Shown: positions 45,171 to 58,692 of the stretch, piece after piece
Position numbering within the stretch: the stretch's first letter is position 1
Layout of the letters: each line of letters starts with the position of its first letter
Assembly (NCBI GenBank): GCA_037074615.1
Contig: CM073522.1
Location: forward strand, 30,378,962-30,442,961
Length of the DNA stretch: 64,000 bases
DNA from: Leucaena leucocephala
Taxonomy: Eukaryota > Streptophyta > Magnoliopsida > Fabales > Fabaceae
Reading direction: 5' to 3'
The notes under the pieces: model-generated
What the model was told of the DNA's origin: nothing
The model's database searches: none
The model's input: the letters and a program-made list of their open reading frames with translations, nothing else
Program-made: the position numbers and the translations under genes

Positions 45171-45792
45171 TTTTATATAAAAAAAAACATACAAGGATTA
45201 TACTATTTTGCAGGAGTAAAAAAATCCACCCTCGTGTCCAGAAATTTCAAAAGAGGCACGAAAATAAGGGTTAGAGTTCAAAGAAATCCAGAAATTTCTT
45301 CCCTCTTGTGGTTGAAGAGTCATTTTCATGGAGCATTCATTTTCCACTGTTTCTATATATATAAAAAAAAAGATTCACATTTCAAGATGCTGACATATTT
45401 TCCACAATCACATGCCTTTTTGTGTTTTCTTTGGTTAGATTTAACAATCACATGCTTAAATGTTGTTTTCTCTTCTTCCCTTCAATTCACATATTCGGCT
45501 ACAATCACAATTAAAAGAGATATTCTAGCTAGCTAGGACAGGTATATGAAAATCGCTTCCTAGCTATAGGGCAAATAATACCAAGTTAATCCTATAATTT
45601 AAGAGATTGATAATTGAATGCCCCTTTATGCTCCGCTTAAATGGGGAAAAATGTTGTTAAGAAGAAAATGGAAATATGAGAAAATTTGAAATATAAAGTT
45701 ATCACAATCCTTACATGTGTGGATGTATAGGGAAAAACAAAGTTTAAGTTAAACTAAGAATTTTGTAATGTGAACTTCCAATTCATCTATAA
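45171..45792. other. Intergenic DNA
   Basis: An open frame at 45150-45536 on the plus strand has no recognisable family and crosses a poly-A run; it is judged fortuitous. Nothing else is seen. Confidence 0.45.
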
Positions 45793-46330
45793 TATAAGTT
45801 ATTCTTCTAATCATAAATATAAGAGTTAATTAAAAAAGTTAATTTTAATTTTAAATATAAAAATTTAATTAAAATATTATCTCTTATATTTATTATTTTT
45901 TTTAAATTAATTTATTTAACTTATAAATTAATATATAATCTAATATTACAATACTGTGTATCTTAAGGAGACCAAGATACATCTATTATAATTAAACAAT
46001 TTATCTATATTTTTTAATATAATCAAATTAATTAAGTAGCAAACAATAATAGGTTAAATATATATACTACCTCTGATCCTTAATATGTGAGTTAGTTGGG
46101 AGGTTGGATTTTGTCATAAATATAAGAATTTAATTCACTTTATATCTCATATTTATAATTTTTTAAGACTAATTTATCTAATTTATAAAATGATATATAG
46201 TCTAATGTTATATAAAAATACTTTGTAAATATTATGTCATATTTGTTATAATTAATTAGTTTATTTAATTTTTTTATTTTATTTAAATTAATTAATTAGC
46301 TCTTATATTAAAAATTAGAAAAATAAATAA
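45793..46330. mobile_element. Two adjoining Stowaway-like MITE copies
   Basis: A left end TTATTCTTCTAATCATAAAT lies at about 45799, and a second left end ACTACCTCTGATCCTTAATA at about 46064. Each is followed by family-type AT-rich words (ATATATAATCTAATATTACA; ATATATAGTCTAATGTTATA), showing that the two are copies of the same family in tandem. The ends are worn. Confidence 0.6.
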
Positions 46331-47440
46331 ATTTCTGCATACTCTTAATAAGGTATATTGAGTTTTAACTATGCGAATTAACGAAAGAAAAAAGAAAACT
46401 AAGATGGGGAGCTTTTACCTATCAAATGAAGCATAACATAACCCAAGCATGAAATAGTAGGAGTATGAAATAAATAATGAATAATTAATACAAAGGAAAA
46501 GAAAGGAATTATAAACAAAAGAATATATATTTTGGTTTTATTTTGGAGAAGATATAATAATAGATAAATGATAAAAGAAACTATTAAAAATGATAAATTC
46601 TAAAATAGTACTGTTATTGATAATAAATTAAACATTATACAAAGTAATATTTTAATATTTATTATTTTTTTTAAAGTTTTTTCTGTTATTTTTTTATAGT
46701 AATTACAATAATATTAAAAAATGCAAAAAGAATCTGTCAAAAGGGAATTGATTGGGTTGTTGGGTAAGGATTTGGGTAAGAGGTTAAATGCACAATAAAT
46801 GCATCAAAAGACCCACTGAGACAAGAGTGGAGCAGCGTACGCCCTCTCCCTTCTTCCTCACGTCTTTTCCTTTTTTTCCATTTTCCCATTCTGTCCCTCT
46901 CCCTTCTTTCTCCAAACTCGTCAACTTTCCTTTTGCTAAATTAAGGTTTATGTAAATTAGGTCCCGGAATTTACTAATATCCGAACAAACTTCCCATTTT
47001 ACAACGTTAAAAAATGTTTTTCTTGTACACTGATTATAAAATCGGTGTAAATATAATATTTAACCTTTTAAATTTATTATCATTTTAATTTTAGGCTTTT
47101 AAATTTTAAACAATAAATTTTAATATTTCAAGAAATAAAATGGACAATAATTGAATTTAACCTAATAATTAATACTATAAATATAAACCATATAGTTATA
47201 TTAAAAAAAGTATGGGTATTACTTTGTCATGTTTTGTAACAACACATTAATTCGGGGGAGAAATTGTAATTTTCTCTCATTAGTTCCGTCAAATATTTAT
47301 TTGAAAAGTAAGAGAAAACGTAATATAGAATTTATTGAGTCATGTTCGTACATATATAAATTGTCCAAACACACACCAAACAGAATAAAAATAAAACTCA
47401 TAGCTTTCTTCTTCTTCTTCTCTTTCCCTTTTCTCCTTCC
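46331..47440. other. Upstream region of the 47441 gene
   Basis: The DNA is AT-rich to about 46740, then more balanced (46780-46930) with long pyrimidine stretches (TTCTTCCTCACGTC). A CTTCTTCTTC run precedes the ATG at 47441 and fits a leader sequence. No TATA box is certain. Confidence 0.4.
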
Positions 47441-48181
47441 ATGGATTCTTCTGCAACTCTCACTACTCATCGCCATCCCAAGCCTCTCCCAAAAAAGCTC
47501 GACTCCAACAGAAAACACCCCCTGCCGCCGCCGCTTCCATCGCGGTCATCTCGCCGGACTCCGTCGTACTCCTCCTCGTCTGCCTCATCCTTCTCACCCT
47601 ACAATTCATCTTCCTCCCTTGAATCAGTACTCTACTTCCCCGGCGCCGGTGATGAAGACAACCCTTGCCCTTATTCTCCTCTTAGATTCTCCGGCGGCGG
47701 CGTCCCATTTTCTTGGGAACATCTTCCAGGAATTCCCAAGAAACAACAAACATGTTTCAAGAAGAAGCTTATTCATCAGGAATCTTCCATGAAACTCCTC
47801 CCACTGCCTCCTCCAACTAACAACACCACCACCATTAAAACAAGTTCTCATCACAACAACAAGAAGAACAACTCTCTTCAGAGTATCTTCCAGAGAGATC
47901 CGTTTTTCGCAGCCATGGTTGAATGCTCCAAGGGCGGCGATGATCACGAGGAAGAAGAAGAAGAAGAACTCAGTCGCAGAAACAGTAATGGAAGAAGAGG
48001 ATCTAACAACAACAACAATAATAAAGTTTCGAGAAGTATGAGTGATCGTTTCGGATTCGTGAATCTTTATTCATCATGCAAAAATGCTTCGGCAATTTCT
48101 GAATCTATAATCTTACTTCCGAGCTCAAGGAGATCAAGAATCAATTACCAGCATTTTAGTCATCCTCGCAGGTCTCTCTAA
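47441..48181 (+). CDS. Plant protein of unknown function with VPFSWE-x-x-PG-x-PK motif
   Basis: A single exon encodes 246 residues. The N-terminus is rich in Pro, Ser and basic residues (about 1-60), then comes VPFSWEHLPGIPKK (about residues 87-100), the hallmark of a plant-only family (DUF688-like). A second conserved block is DPFFAAMVECSKG (about 153-165), followed by an acidic run of Glu, an Asn run, and SRSMSDRFGFVNLYSSCKN near the end. There is no signal peptide or membrane helix, so a soluble, largely disordered protein is likely. The position between the ABCG25 and RMR genes matches, from memory, Arabidopsis AT1G71970. The function is unknown. Confidence 0.88.
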   Translation: MDSSATLTTHRHPKPLPKKLDSNRKHPLPPPLPSRSSRRTPSYSSSSASSFSPYNSSSSLESVLYFPGAGDEDNPCPYSPLRFSGGGVPFSWEHLPGIPKKQQTCFKKKLIHQESSMKLLPLPPPTNNTTTIKTSSHHNNKKNNSLQSIFQRDPFFAAMVECSKGGDDHEEEEEEELSRRNSNGRRGSNNNNNNKVSRSMSDRFGFVNLYSSCKNASAISESIILLPSSRRSRINYQHFSHPRRSL

Positions 48182-51100
48182 TATCTGAGCTTTATTAATT
48201 AATAGTTTTCTTTGATGTATAAAAATATAAAACAGATAATTAGTAAGTATGTTAGATATATATAACGTTTATTAGTATGTGATAATTAATCCTTCTTCAC
48301 AGTCTAGCACATTTACTTTTGTTAATTATTAGTTTGATCTATATATCAACTTTGCGATGAGTTGAATTTAATCACATGAAGACCTGTGTTCTTGTCACGA
48401 GAGAGAAGGAACAAAAGAGGAATCTGATTTGTTTGTTTTTTCTGCTGAGTGAACTGTGTTTGTTTTTTTCCAAGTTCCTAGGTTAAAATATGGTATGTGA
48501 AGACAAGTTATGTCTTTGGAAACTTTAGTCAATTATTGTAATATTGTAATATACGTATAGGAAGAAACTTGTCTGCTTCTGTTCAGAGATCCCTCCTTAC
48601 TTCTTTTTTTTTATATATTTTGTTTTAATATATATATATTATCTAAGTCATATTTGAATAATATTGAGTTTAATTGGAGGTCACTTTCATAACATGGTTT
48701 TTTATTTACAAGATTTGAATTCTTAATATTAATTAAGGAAAATTGAGTCCCTCTCACCCGAATTATATTGCTTCATTATATTGCATACAGATTTCTTTAT
48801 ATATACAACTTTGATCTTTATTATAATCGCATTTTCAAAAACAATTTAAGTCATAAATATAAGTCATTTAAATATTTATTAATGATTTTTTTAATTTTAT
48901 CTATTATAAAATACTAAATTTTTTATTCCTATTAATGATTGTATTCTTTAATAAGAGTAAAGTTGAAAAGTTTTATAAATTTAAAACAGATTTAATAGGT
49001 TAATTATTATTTTTTGATTCTTATAAATTAGTTAAAAGTAACTTACAATATAGTCCGGAGTGATAATTACATCTGTATATGTACTCCTCCGATCATACTC
49101 ATATATAAGGCATTTCTAATATGTTTAACCAGAACCAATAAATAAGTTCAATTTTATTAACTCTATCTTAAAATTTAATAATTTTTTTAATTTTATCCTT
49201 TTTTAATATATACTTCGTCCTAATAATAAATGGAAGGTAATATTATCATTAGTATAAAATTTGAATTATATGATTTATAAATAAAATTAAAAAAAAAATC
49301 AACCTGTATTTTATAAATAGGATGTTTGTGAGGAGTAGGGGATATATGCATACATGGAAATGTAACTGAATTATGAGGTGATAAGGTAAAGGAAATTAAT
49401 AAATGAGTGAAGTTTGCATATGATCCCATGTGGGAACAATGGAGAGGACCACAAGGTGGATGGGAGGGACTTTTATGAATTATTGATTTGACTTTTCTAA
49501 CTTTTATATTTGCGGTGCGTGCCGATGTTGACAAGTTGTTCAGCTACCATTTTTTTTTTAGTTTTGTCACATACACACACACACGCACGCACGCACAAAA
49601 CAACAGATATTTTTATACGTAATTTAAGTCTGTTAATTTTTCTACGATGTACTTAATTTTTAATTTAATTTTTTTCATGTTGCAAAAATATCTTAATTAT
49701 TTATAAAAATATGAAGTTTTAATGGGACAAAAATTCATTTTGAGACAAAAAACTTTCATCTTACAAATATAAGGGGAGTACAGTCTTACTTATTGCCAAG
49801 AGGAATGCTTAAATTAAATTCCTTACTGTCATAATTGAGAGATAGAGGGATAAAATAATAAATCCATCACCATGTACCATTTTTTTCTATATTTACTTAC
49901 TTACATCCTTTTTATCTATAAGATCTCTAAATGTATTCTACCTATCAAATCTGATATAGTTAATAGATAATTATATTTTTTAAACATAATATTTTAAATT
50001 TAAATCAGGTCATGTGCATATAAAAAGATTTTGTTATGAGAGATAAAATTTATTCTGATAATCTCTACACTCTAGAGATTTAGTTTCTAGCTATCGATTA
50101 GAGAATACCGTATAAAGTCTACAAAAAAAAATATATTCCATCTTATTTTAAATATAAGTAACTTTTAACTAATACATATATACCAGTAAAAAATAGTTAA
50201 AAATATGGTGATGCTTGATCTATATTAGTAATACTTAATTTGTTGTTAATAATTATCCTACTTTGACATTTATCATTTTTTAGAGTTTTTTTTTGTCATC
50301 ATTCTTATTAAATATGAGTAAACTATCAAATATCTTATTAAAAAAAATCAAAAGCACCTAAAGATGTCTTATACAACTAACCTCTATTATTTAATATAAG
50401 ATCTAATTGATTAATTTAAAAAGATTGATGAAACTAGATAAGTTATTTTAAAATATTTATATTATTATTTTATCTAAATTAATTTGTCTAATTTAATTTT
50501 TTTAAATTAATTAACTATATTTTATATTAAGTAACGGGATATACGTGAGATAGGAGCAAGTATTATATATAAAATTTAAAGGATCACTGCCAAATAATAA
50601 TAATAATAATAATAAATTGTCGAGGATCTAAATTCAAAGAATCTCTTAAGCCTTGTTATCCCTCAAGTTAAGTGAATTCTTAAATGCAAAAGTTGACATT
50701 AGCCAAAAGATTTGAGTTAGCATTTCTAAGCTATGAACTGTGTTGAGTATTTTATATTTATTGGTTAAGATTAGTGTAATTAACATCCACGTCCACGCTT
50801 AGAAAACAGTGATTATTTTTCTCTCTTTCTTTGGATTATTGTGCCATGCTTCTTAAAACGTACATTCCACGCCTAAACTACACGTGGCTCTTAAATGCGT
50901 TTTCAGACCTACAAAAATAGAGTATATGGTGAAGTCAACAAACTGTTAATTTTTGTGTTGAAAATACATCCATATTAACAAAATAAATATACAGAAAATT
51001 TGATGCAAAAATAATTGGGATTTTCCCTAAATATAAGGTATTGTTATTATTTTTTATTTCATTTTAACTTGAAATACGTATAAAAAAATATATATGTATA

Positions 51101-52295
51101 AAAAAACTTTGTTTGATTTGTATAAAAAAACAGAAAAGAGAGAATCTTGAGAATTTTACACTAATAATTTTTGTTTGTTACAAATTTTTACACTAATAAT
51201 GAATATATAGAGACGGCCTTAGAACTGAAGATATGGAGAATGGGTCCATATCATATCCTCACATTCAATGCACTTCTTTTCCCATCAGATTCCATTTCCC
51301 TTCTCAATCATTTCATGTATTTTTTTAGAAAGAATATCACATTTGATCTATTTTAATTATATATATTAATTAATGTACTCTTCTATATATACATATATAT
51401 AAGTTTTAATATAATAGCATGGGTGCTTCTTAGACGACTTTATTAGCTGTGCTGGGAATGATGAAAGCCGTATGAAGCATCTCTTGGGTTATCATGACCT
51501 ATGATCAAAAAGATCTAATTAAAGAAAGTGGATTTGGGAAAAAGTAAATAAAAATATTTTTAATTAAGTCAGTATTAGTGGTAGCTATGATCCTTAACCT
51601 TTTTCTAATTGAAAAAGTGATTTTATGTCACTCGTGATTTTTTCTACTTATTCCTTGTCGAACAATCGAAGTTGATTCCTGTTAGAGTTTATTGGTTACT
51701 AGTAAACTCTTTCTTTTTTAAAAAGAAAAAACATTTTTTTTGAAAAATATACAAGTGAGCTTATAATTTATTCATTTCTTCTAAATTTGTTTAATGTGGA
51801 AATTCTTTCGTTTTATTAAACTATAGCATAAAATATGTGTTATATAATTTATTTGTTATATTAAAATATACATTCCGACATTAAAACGTAGTATTATTTG
51901 TAACAAGCGCAATTACAAGATGTGTGTGTGTTTCTGTGGGACAATAATAGGAAGATTTTTGTGGAAAGGATGTGATCTCATCTCATATATATATATTCAT
52001 ATCTTTTGTCTGTTGATGAGGTGGAAAATCTAATTTAATTTAATCACCGGCGATGGAAATTATTTTATATATTTTGTATCATTTAGATCGTTGTAATCCC
52101 CAATTTTTACTTGCATGCAGAAAATTTAATCAGGAAGAGTGTATTATTTACTCTCAGTGGTACAATAAAGATTAATCTTTGTTACGTGTGAGTGATAGTT
52201 CTAATGCCTTAGGAAAAAAAAAACTATGCATAATGTGTGTGTCTATATATATGGATGGATGAATATAAATGATATATATATGTATATGTGTGTGC

Positions 52296-52337
<42 letters not shown>

Positions 52338-52677
52338 GAGTAGAAATGGGAGTTCGTGAACAAGTGAGTAATGATATATAGGAAGGTTACTTGTATGTGG
52401 CATCATCATTATCGCCACCTTTCTTCTTCTTTTAATCTTCAAAGTTGCTTTATATTTTTCCCCCACGCCGACACTTTTCTTGCAACCTTAAGTATTTCCC
52501 TAAATAAATATATAAATATAAAACACTTTCGCTTCTATCCCCGAAAACATGCTTGGTAGAAATTTTGACAATCATCATCATCATTATTATTATTAAGTTG
52601 AATTAAATTGTACCCAACTCTTTAAGTTTTGCCTCATGTATAGATATATTTTTCAATTTATAATACCTAGTTATGGG
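48182..52677. other. Long intergenic stretch
   Basis: No gene is seen. MITE-like sequence is present at about 49083-49225 (TACTCCTCCGATCATACTC) and 50140-50540 (AATATAAGATCTAATTGATT). Short repeats include (AC)n at 49573-49590, (AAT)n at 50598-50614, (TC)n at 52294-52319 with an adjoining (TA)n to 52337, and CATCATCATCAT at 52573. A G-box-like CACGTGGC is at about 50881. Open frames in this stretch lack family likeness. Confidence 0.5.
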
Positions 52678-53365
52678 CCTGTTTAGATAGATGTAAAATT
52701 AAAGTTTTAGATTTTTTTTTGGCTTAAATCTTAATTTTTGAAAAAAATTTAAAAACTAACGGCCATATTTACTTAAAAAGGTTTATGGACTAAATCATAG
52801 TTTAAAACTATAGTTTTAAATAAATTTAGGAGACTAGTTTTTGAAATAATAAAAGGGCTTATAGACTGCCCAATTATTATTTTACTCATATTTTTTCACC
52901 ATCTTCTCTCTCCTCCCTTTTTCTCTTACCGTTCTCCACTACCTACGCCGTCAATTGACGTTGGCAGCATTGAGTCGTCGTTCTGGGAATAGCTCTGTTG
53001 CTATCGCTAGTCTTCATCTTCTTCCTCTCTCACTGGTCTTCAGCATTGCAGATCTCTCGTCGTAGTCTCTCTATTGCTCTCTTGTCTCTCTTCTCTGGCA
53101 CCCTGTCGCTCACTGCTCACCGGTACTCGTCATCTTCTTTCTTACCATTTTGAGAAAGACAAGAGAGAGATAAGCAAGTGGATAATAATTTCTTTTTATC
53201 TTATACACTTTCTAGTAATTTACTAATCACAATAATTTTTCTGATAATAATTATACAAATACTCATTTATTCAAAACCATTTTTTTTATAAACTCTTTTC
53301 TAAAAGAGATTATACAAAAATTGTTCAAAAATCTATTTTTAAAAATTTATCCAAACATACATTAT
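52678..53365. mobile_element. Non-autonomous DNA element with GC-rich core, copy 2
   Basis: The element starts GGGCCTGTTTAGATAGATGT and ends TTTATCCAAACATACATTA, whose reverse complement is TAATGTATGTTTGGATAAA, the same as the left end of copy 1 at 25550. Arm words are shared with copy 1 (CAATTATTATTTTACTC; TTTCTAGTAATTTACTAATC; AAATACTCATTTATTCA). The core at about 52915-53150 is pyrimidine- and GC-rich (TACGCCGTCAATTGACG) and not clearly related to the core of copy 1. Confidence 0.7.
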
Positions 53366-55600
53366 ACGTATCTCTAAATTTCTAAATAGAAAAATTACAA
53401 AAAATATCCTGTTAAAAATTTTATTAGTAAAAAAAACATATTAATTTCTTATACATAAAAAGTACAAGTGCATTACCAATTTAATATACATAGAATTTCG
53501 ATGCCAAGAACCTTTTATGTTACTGGCCATTTAAAATTTTATTATATACTAGACACCAATAAATGACAGAAGAATAATATTGAATCCCTGCAACCTCACG
53601 TGATAATTAACAATATCATTGTCAAATTTTAAAAGATTAGCATCAAATTTCTTCATCTACATGTATTATTAATTAGACTAGTTTTTTCTTTCCACATTAT
53701 TGATTAGAATATCAGGTACAAAATTTTTTACTTTTCAGAAAATTTTAATTATTTTTTTCTCAAAAAAATATAATTTAACTATATAAAAATACCAGCTGAA
53801 AATTACATGACATCGTCAATAATTTAAACGTGACAAATACGATATATTATTTTAATTCATTTATGAAAATAAAGAAAATATCATTAAATTAATTTTAGCT
53901 GACTCTTTATCTGTAATCATTTATTATATATACACACACACACATACAGCATTGCCGTTTATTCAATTAATGCGTCCCTTCACAGATTTATATTAAATGC
54001 TATACATCACTAAGAAGGTGACTAATGAACTACTTACTACTAATACTTATTTTATTTTATTAAATCTATATTTTTATTACCTAAAATTGAATATTTTCTC
54101 ACCACACTTTGATTTAATTGAAGGACTCAATGTTTCACTCATTTCAAGCTAGTGGACATAAAAGCCGCATCAAAAGAAGAAACCAAGTAATTCAAACCCA
54201 TAATTAGGTGTATGGCTTGCCCTTTAATTTAGTGCAAATTACATCTAAGGCCTCATATTTTAAACATTATAAGTTAAACGACCCTAATTAAAAACTATAA
54301 TTAAGTTAAGGCTAAATTATATAAAATTTCCCCAAACTTTAAACAATGCACAAAAAACTCTTAACATTTAAAATTTAACAATAAACCATCCTAAACTTTT
54401 AAATTTGTGCTGATAAATTAAACTTTATTTTTGCGTAAAAAACTTTGAATTAAATGCATATAGCTCTCGCAAGCTTTAAGTTACATATAGATAAGTAATA
54501 AATAAAACTAGTAAATGTAAGAAGTTAGGGGGTTTATTGTAAATTTTTAAAGATGAGGAAGATTAGCATAAAGTTTGGGGGAGTTGTATATAATGTAACT
54601 TTATTTTAAAAAACTTATTGATGAATATGTTATAAGAATGTACACTTTTAAGTAATTTCATAGCCTGTTCTAATTTCTAATAAGTTCTTTTAAATGTCGA
54701 AACTAATTTTTTATTATTGTAAGAAATAATTATAACTTTAAAGATTCTCTAGTTTATAATTTAGAAGATCTGAATCTTTATATATTATTTTTTAATTAAA
54801 TATGACCGTTTGATTTAAATACTAATTCCTTTAAAATTACTAGGGATAGAAATTAGAAAGAGTGATCAACATAGAGTTGATCTAATAGTGTAATGATCTG
54901 CTTAATCCTTTTAGGTATATTGAGTTTGATTCTTAAAGAAAACATATATTGGGACAAGATAGCCATAAACTCTAAAACTAGATACCTGATAATATAATTT
55001 AGTAAATAGTATAAAAAAACTAAAAAAAGTAATAATTGATTAACAAAATTTTTTTAAGAAAAAATGAAAGTAAAATGTATCTTCATATAAAATTAAAATA
55101 AATTTTAACAAACTAAAAAAACTTTCAAATAATGTCCAAAGTAAGTCCAAGTTTTTTTTTTTGCCAAACAAAGTAAGTCCAAGTTAAACACGGCCAAAAT
55201 AATAATTAAAATAAATAAATAAATACATCTCCTTCCTCGAGCACTGAAATAATGTTGTACCACCAACTAACACTTCGACTTTGTTAGACCTTTGCTTAAC
55301 AAAATGATTACAATTAGTCAATTACCATACTTTTAGATCTTTATATTTCAATATTTTATAATTTGGGTCCGTAAATGTAATTCACCCCATCGCTAACTCA
55401 ATTAGAAGTGCAGCTTATTTGTTTAAAATAGAAGACAGAATTACAATTTCCCAACCAACATATCCCAGGGGAAGGAATTTTAATTGTGTTTAAGTTTACA
55501 AGTATGAATTTATGTGAATATGTAAAACTCTTTTGGTATAACTAACTACATTCAATTATATTTTATAATAATTAAATAAGATCCAATCATATATATATAT
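53366..55600. other. AT-rich intergenic DNA
   Basis: No gene or clear element is seen. A short (AC)n run lies at 53930-53944. Worn repeats are likely but cannot be bounded. Confidence 0.5.
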
Positions 55601-55604
55601 TATA

Positions 55605-55765
55605 CACAAAAATTTAGGTAGGTTCAGTACCAGTTCAGAAAATACTTATAAAAAATTTATAAGATCTCCTATTAAAGGAGCTTTCACAATGATAGAGAGA
55701 ATCGAACTTACGTCTTTATAAAATATAAATTTATTTTTTACTAACTGTGTCAACTTTTATTAAAA
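55605..55765 (-). mobile_element. SINE family C, copy 2
   Basis: On the minus strand the order CATAAAGACGTAAGTTCGATTC-like B-box region (about 55690-55715), AGCTCCTTTAATAGGAGATC and TACTGAACCTACCTAAA matches the copy at 40968-41159. The B-box GTAAGTTCGATTCTC is better kept here than in copy 1. Confidence 0.75.
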
Positions 55766-56467
55766 AATATTTATATATATAAAAGGAATTATAATTGTAC
55801 AATAAAAATTAATTTAATTAATAAAAATTTGATTTCTAATTCTTAAAGTTTTAATTTTAAATGTCGCTATTGATATAATAAATTTATTAATAAATAATAT
55901 ATAAATATTTTTATAAATATTTTTTGAATCTGAAAACATATCAGCCTTCTAATTAGTAGTTCTTGCTGCCAGTTTGGAATCCAAATTCACCTAATTATTT
56001 TTTAATATTAAAAAATTTACACTTGGCAAGCAATCATAGTACTATCAACATTTTAAAGAAAAAAATTGAGATAAATTATATATATATATATATATAGGTC
56101 AGCAGTATCTCTCATAAGCTAACGAGGAAAGTCTTTCGCATCAATCTCGATCTGTCATGTTGACTATTAAAAATGCTTCAAGTAAAAGTTGACATTTTCA
56201 TTCCATAGACTCGATTTAATATTTGACAGATCCATTTAATTAATTGTGATAATAAATACTAAAACCATAAAAAGGGACATTTTCCTGTCTCCTGCAATAT
56301 TAAAGGATGCTGCAGAGACACAAACTTATTTGTGAAGGCAGGCAATGTTTAAAGAACTTAATTATTCTCATTTAATTATGATTATAATACTAATAACAAA
56401 AGGTTTTATTAAAGTATATTCCTTTTGTTGGGCTTATCAAATAAACAAGTAGAGTTGAAAGTTAGAC

Positions 56468-56688
56468 AACTAGCACAGCAAGACCAACGGGGGTTGGTCC
56501 AAGTGGTAAGCGGCTTGGTATCGCTTAAGCGAGGTCTCGAGTTCGAGCCTTGACGAATGCAGAAAATCCCCGTTGGGAGACTCACCCACCATAGCCAGGT
56601 GCGCGACGCGGGTCGGATCCGGATGTAGTCGGGGCAAAGCTCCGGTGAACCGGGTGGGCAACTAAAAAAAAAAACTAGCACAGCAAGA
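56468..56688 (+). mobile_element. SINE family A, best-preserved copy with 16-bp target duplication
   Basis: The body (56484-56672) begins CCAACGGGGGTTGGTCCAAG, with A-box AAGTGGTAAGCGGCTTGG and B-box CGAGTTCGAGCCTTG, then GTTGGGAGACTCACCCACCA, GCGACGCGGGTCGGATCCGG and CGGTGAACCGGGTGGGCAAC, ending in poly-A. The 16-mer AACTAGCACAGCAAGA is perfect at 56468-56483 and 56673-56688. The open frames on the minus strand here are SINE sequence. Intact boxes and a perfect duplication mark this as the youngest A copy in the window. Confidence 0.95.
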
Positions 56689-56734
56689 TTGTTCTACAAA
56701 ACTAAAATTAAAACTTTTAACCTATCATCTATAG

Positions 56735-57000
56735 GTTCAGCTATAACTAACAAAGGGATGAGACATGTGACTATTTACAGCATATTCAATTTCTAGGGAA
56801 TACCACTTTATTATGATTTCTGTCGCGACACTTGAAGAGACATCTTAACTTTTGGGTATCTAGATTTACGCCTGAGGGTAATTGAAGATTCGCCCTACTC
56901 GATATTAGTATTGTCTAGGAGAAATGGAGATTTTACGCTGCTCTTGGATCGTAGGTGAGCTCAACCTCTTTCTAAAAAATTTTCTAACAAAAAAAATATT
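56735..57000 (+). mobile_element. SINE family B copy
   Basis: AAAGGGATGAGACATGTGAC, CACTTTATTATGATTTCTGT, TAGATTTACGCCTGAGGG, CGATATTAGTATTGTCTAGG and TTGGATCGTAGGTGAGCTCA follow the same order as in the copies at 44199 and 40294, ending AATTTTCTAACAAAAAAAAT. Confidence 0.75.
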
Positions 57001-57299
57001 AAAACTCTTCTCCAATATCCTTTTTTTCTTCATGAGATTTTAGCATTTTGTTAATTATATGCTCTTGATTTTCATGTGTTGCCTTTTTTTTTTGCCCTGG
57101 TGATTTTTTTTGTTTGTTAAATTTCCAAGTAGAATAAACAATATGAAATATTTAAAAAATGGTAGAAAAAAAATTAAAGAGAATCCTCTATAGAGTTATC
57201 GAGCAGAATCTTTTGGTTAACAATTTATTTAAAAGTTTAGTTGTTGATAAAATACAATAGTATTGTGCGATCTATATAACTAATTCCACCTAATGTAAT

Positions 57300-57560
57300 A
57301 CTCCTCCAGACCTTAATATTAAACATAATTAAGAAGTTAATTTTAATCTTAAATATAAGATATATTTTCTAAATCTATTAACTTTTTTTAAATTATCCCT
57401 ATTGATATTTCCTCAATAATAATAAAGTAAGAATGAAAAAAATGAGTTAAAAAATATTATTATGATATTTTAAAAAAAAAACGTATCATATTAACTAATT
57501 TAACTAACTTTTTAATCTAAATAAATTAATTAAATAGATATATATTAAAGATCGAGTAAT
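57300..57560. mobile_element. Stowaway-like MITE copy
   Basis: The left end TACTCCTCCAGACCTTAATA is of the family type. The interior AAATTATCCCTATTGATATT and CGTATCATATTAACTAATTT match the copy at 16262-16560. The right end TTAAAGATCGAGTAATTTA is a worn inverted match. Confidence 0.65.
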
Positions 57561-58692
57561 TTATATTCTTCTTGTTAAACTCCCAAGGTAGGATCTATCC
57601 CAATCAGAATTGACTATTTTGAACTCTAGTTATTCTTTGTTTAGGATTTGAACTTCCTAGTTGTTTTCATGTACTTCTTTCAAATTAAACTTATTTAATT
57701 TTTCTGTACTTCATAGGGTCGTTACAGAATTGAAATGACAACTTATTTTTGGCGCAAAACAATTTAAATAAATTTAATATTAATCTCTTATTAAAATCAA
57801 GACATAACTTTAAGACTTAAAAAATGTTTATAAAAGATTTATAAAATCGCTTAGTAAAATAATTTTTTTAAACTCAATTCTTGTGAGATAGGGGGGAAAC
57901 GACATTTTATGATAACATACATTGTAACTTCATGATTTGAGTTTTGGATTGCATGAAAAGGATCAAATATAATCGAATAAGGACTAATGGAAAATTAATT
58001 AGAATAATAACAATTACCAAATATAATTAGGAAGAGTTATATAAAAAAGGTGAAATTTCGTTATCCCCTATCACTCACATTAATTAGATTAATTTTATTT
58101 CTTTAAACTGTTTGCACTTTATATTATACAGTTGTCCAAATCATCATTTTAGTCTCATGAACCTCGAAACTATAATACTACTATTACAATAACAAAAAAA
58201 AAATTTATTTCACTAAGTAAAATCAGTTATATTAATGATATGACACTATTATCTTTACTTAATCAACAACTAAATATTTAGACAAATAGAACCCTATAAT
58301 ACACCAAGTAAATTCTATTATAGCGATCACCATTGTATATTTGCAGAACTCAACAAATCCAATAGCTGTATTTTCTGTTCATAGAAATAAAGAGGGCTTT
58401 GTATTTCCTCTTATTAATGGATTCCACATCAGTAAAGATGCATGTTTACTAAACAAGAGGGGAAAAGGAAACTAAATTGATCGTTACTAAGGCTCAAGAC
58501 TAACAACAATGGCCAGCATATCAACTTATAATCACCTGTCATCATTTCAGAACAAGATTCTTTCCGGGGGCATGTGAACATGTAGAAGATGGTGAATATA
58601 TGATACAGAAATGCAGACAAAATAAATCAAGGCGAGAATGTGTTTTAGTACACATCGAAAAGACTGGAAAGAGAGAGAGAGAGCCAGGAGAG
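57561..58692. other. Intergenic DNA downstream of the RMR gene
   Basis: No gene is seen. Composition becomes more balanced after about 58320. The minus-strand frame at 58547-58930 runs through the minisatellite and is not considered real. Confidence 0.45.

Noticed and set aside
56409..56681. Two overlapping minus-strand open frames
   Set aside because: They are SINE family A sequence, flanked by its 16-bp target duplication.
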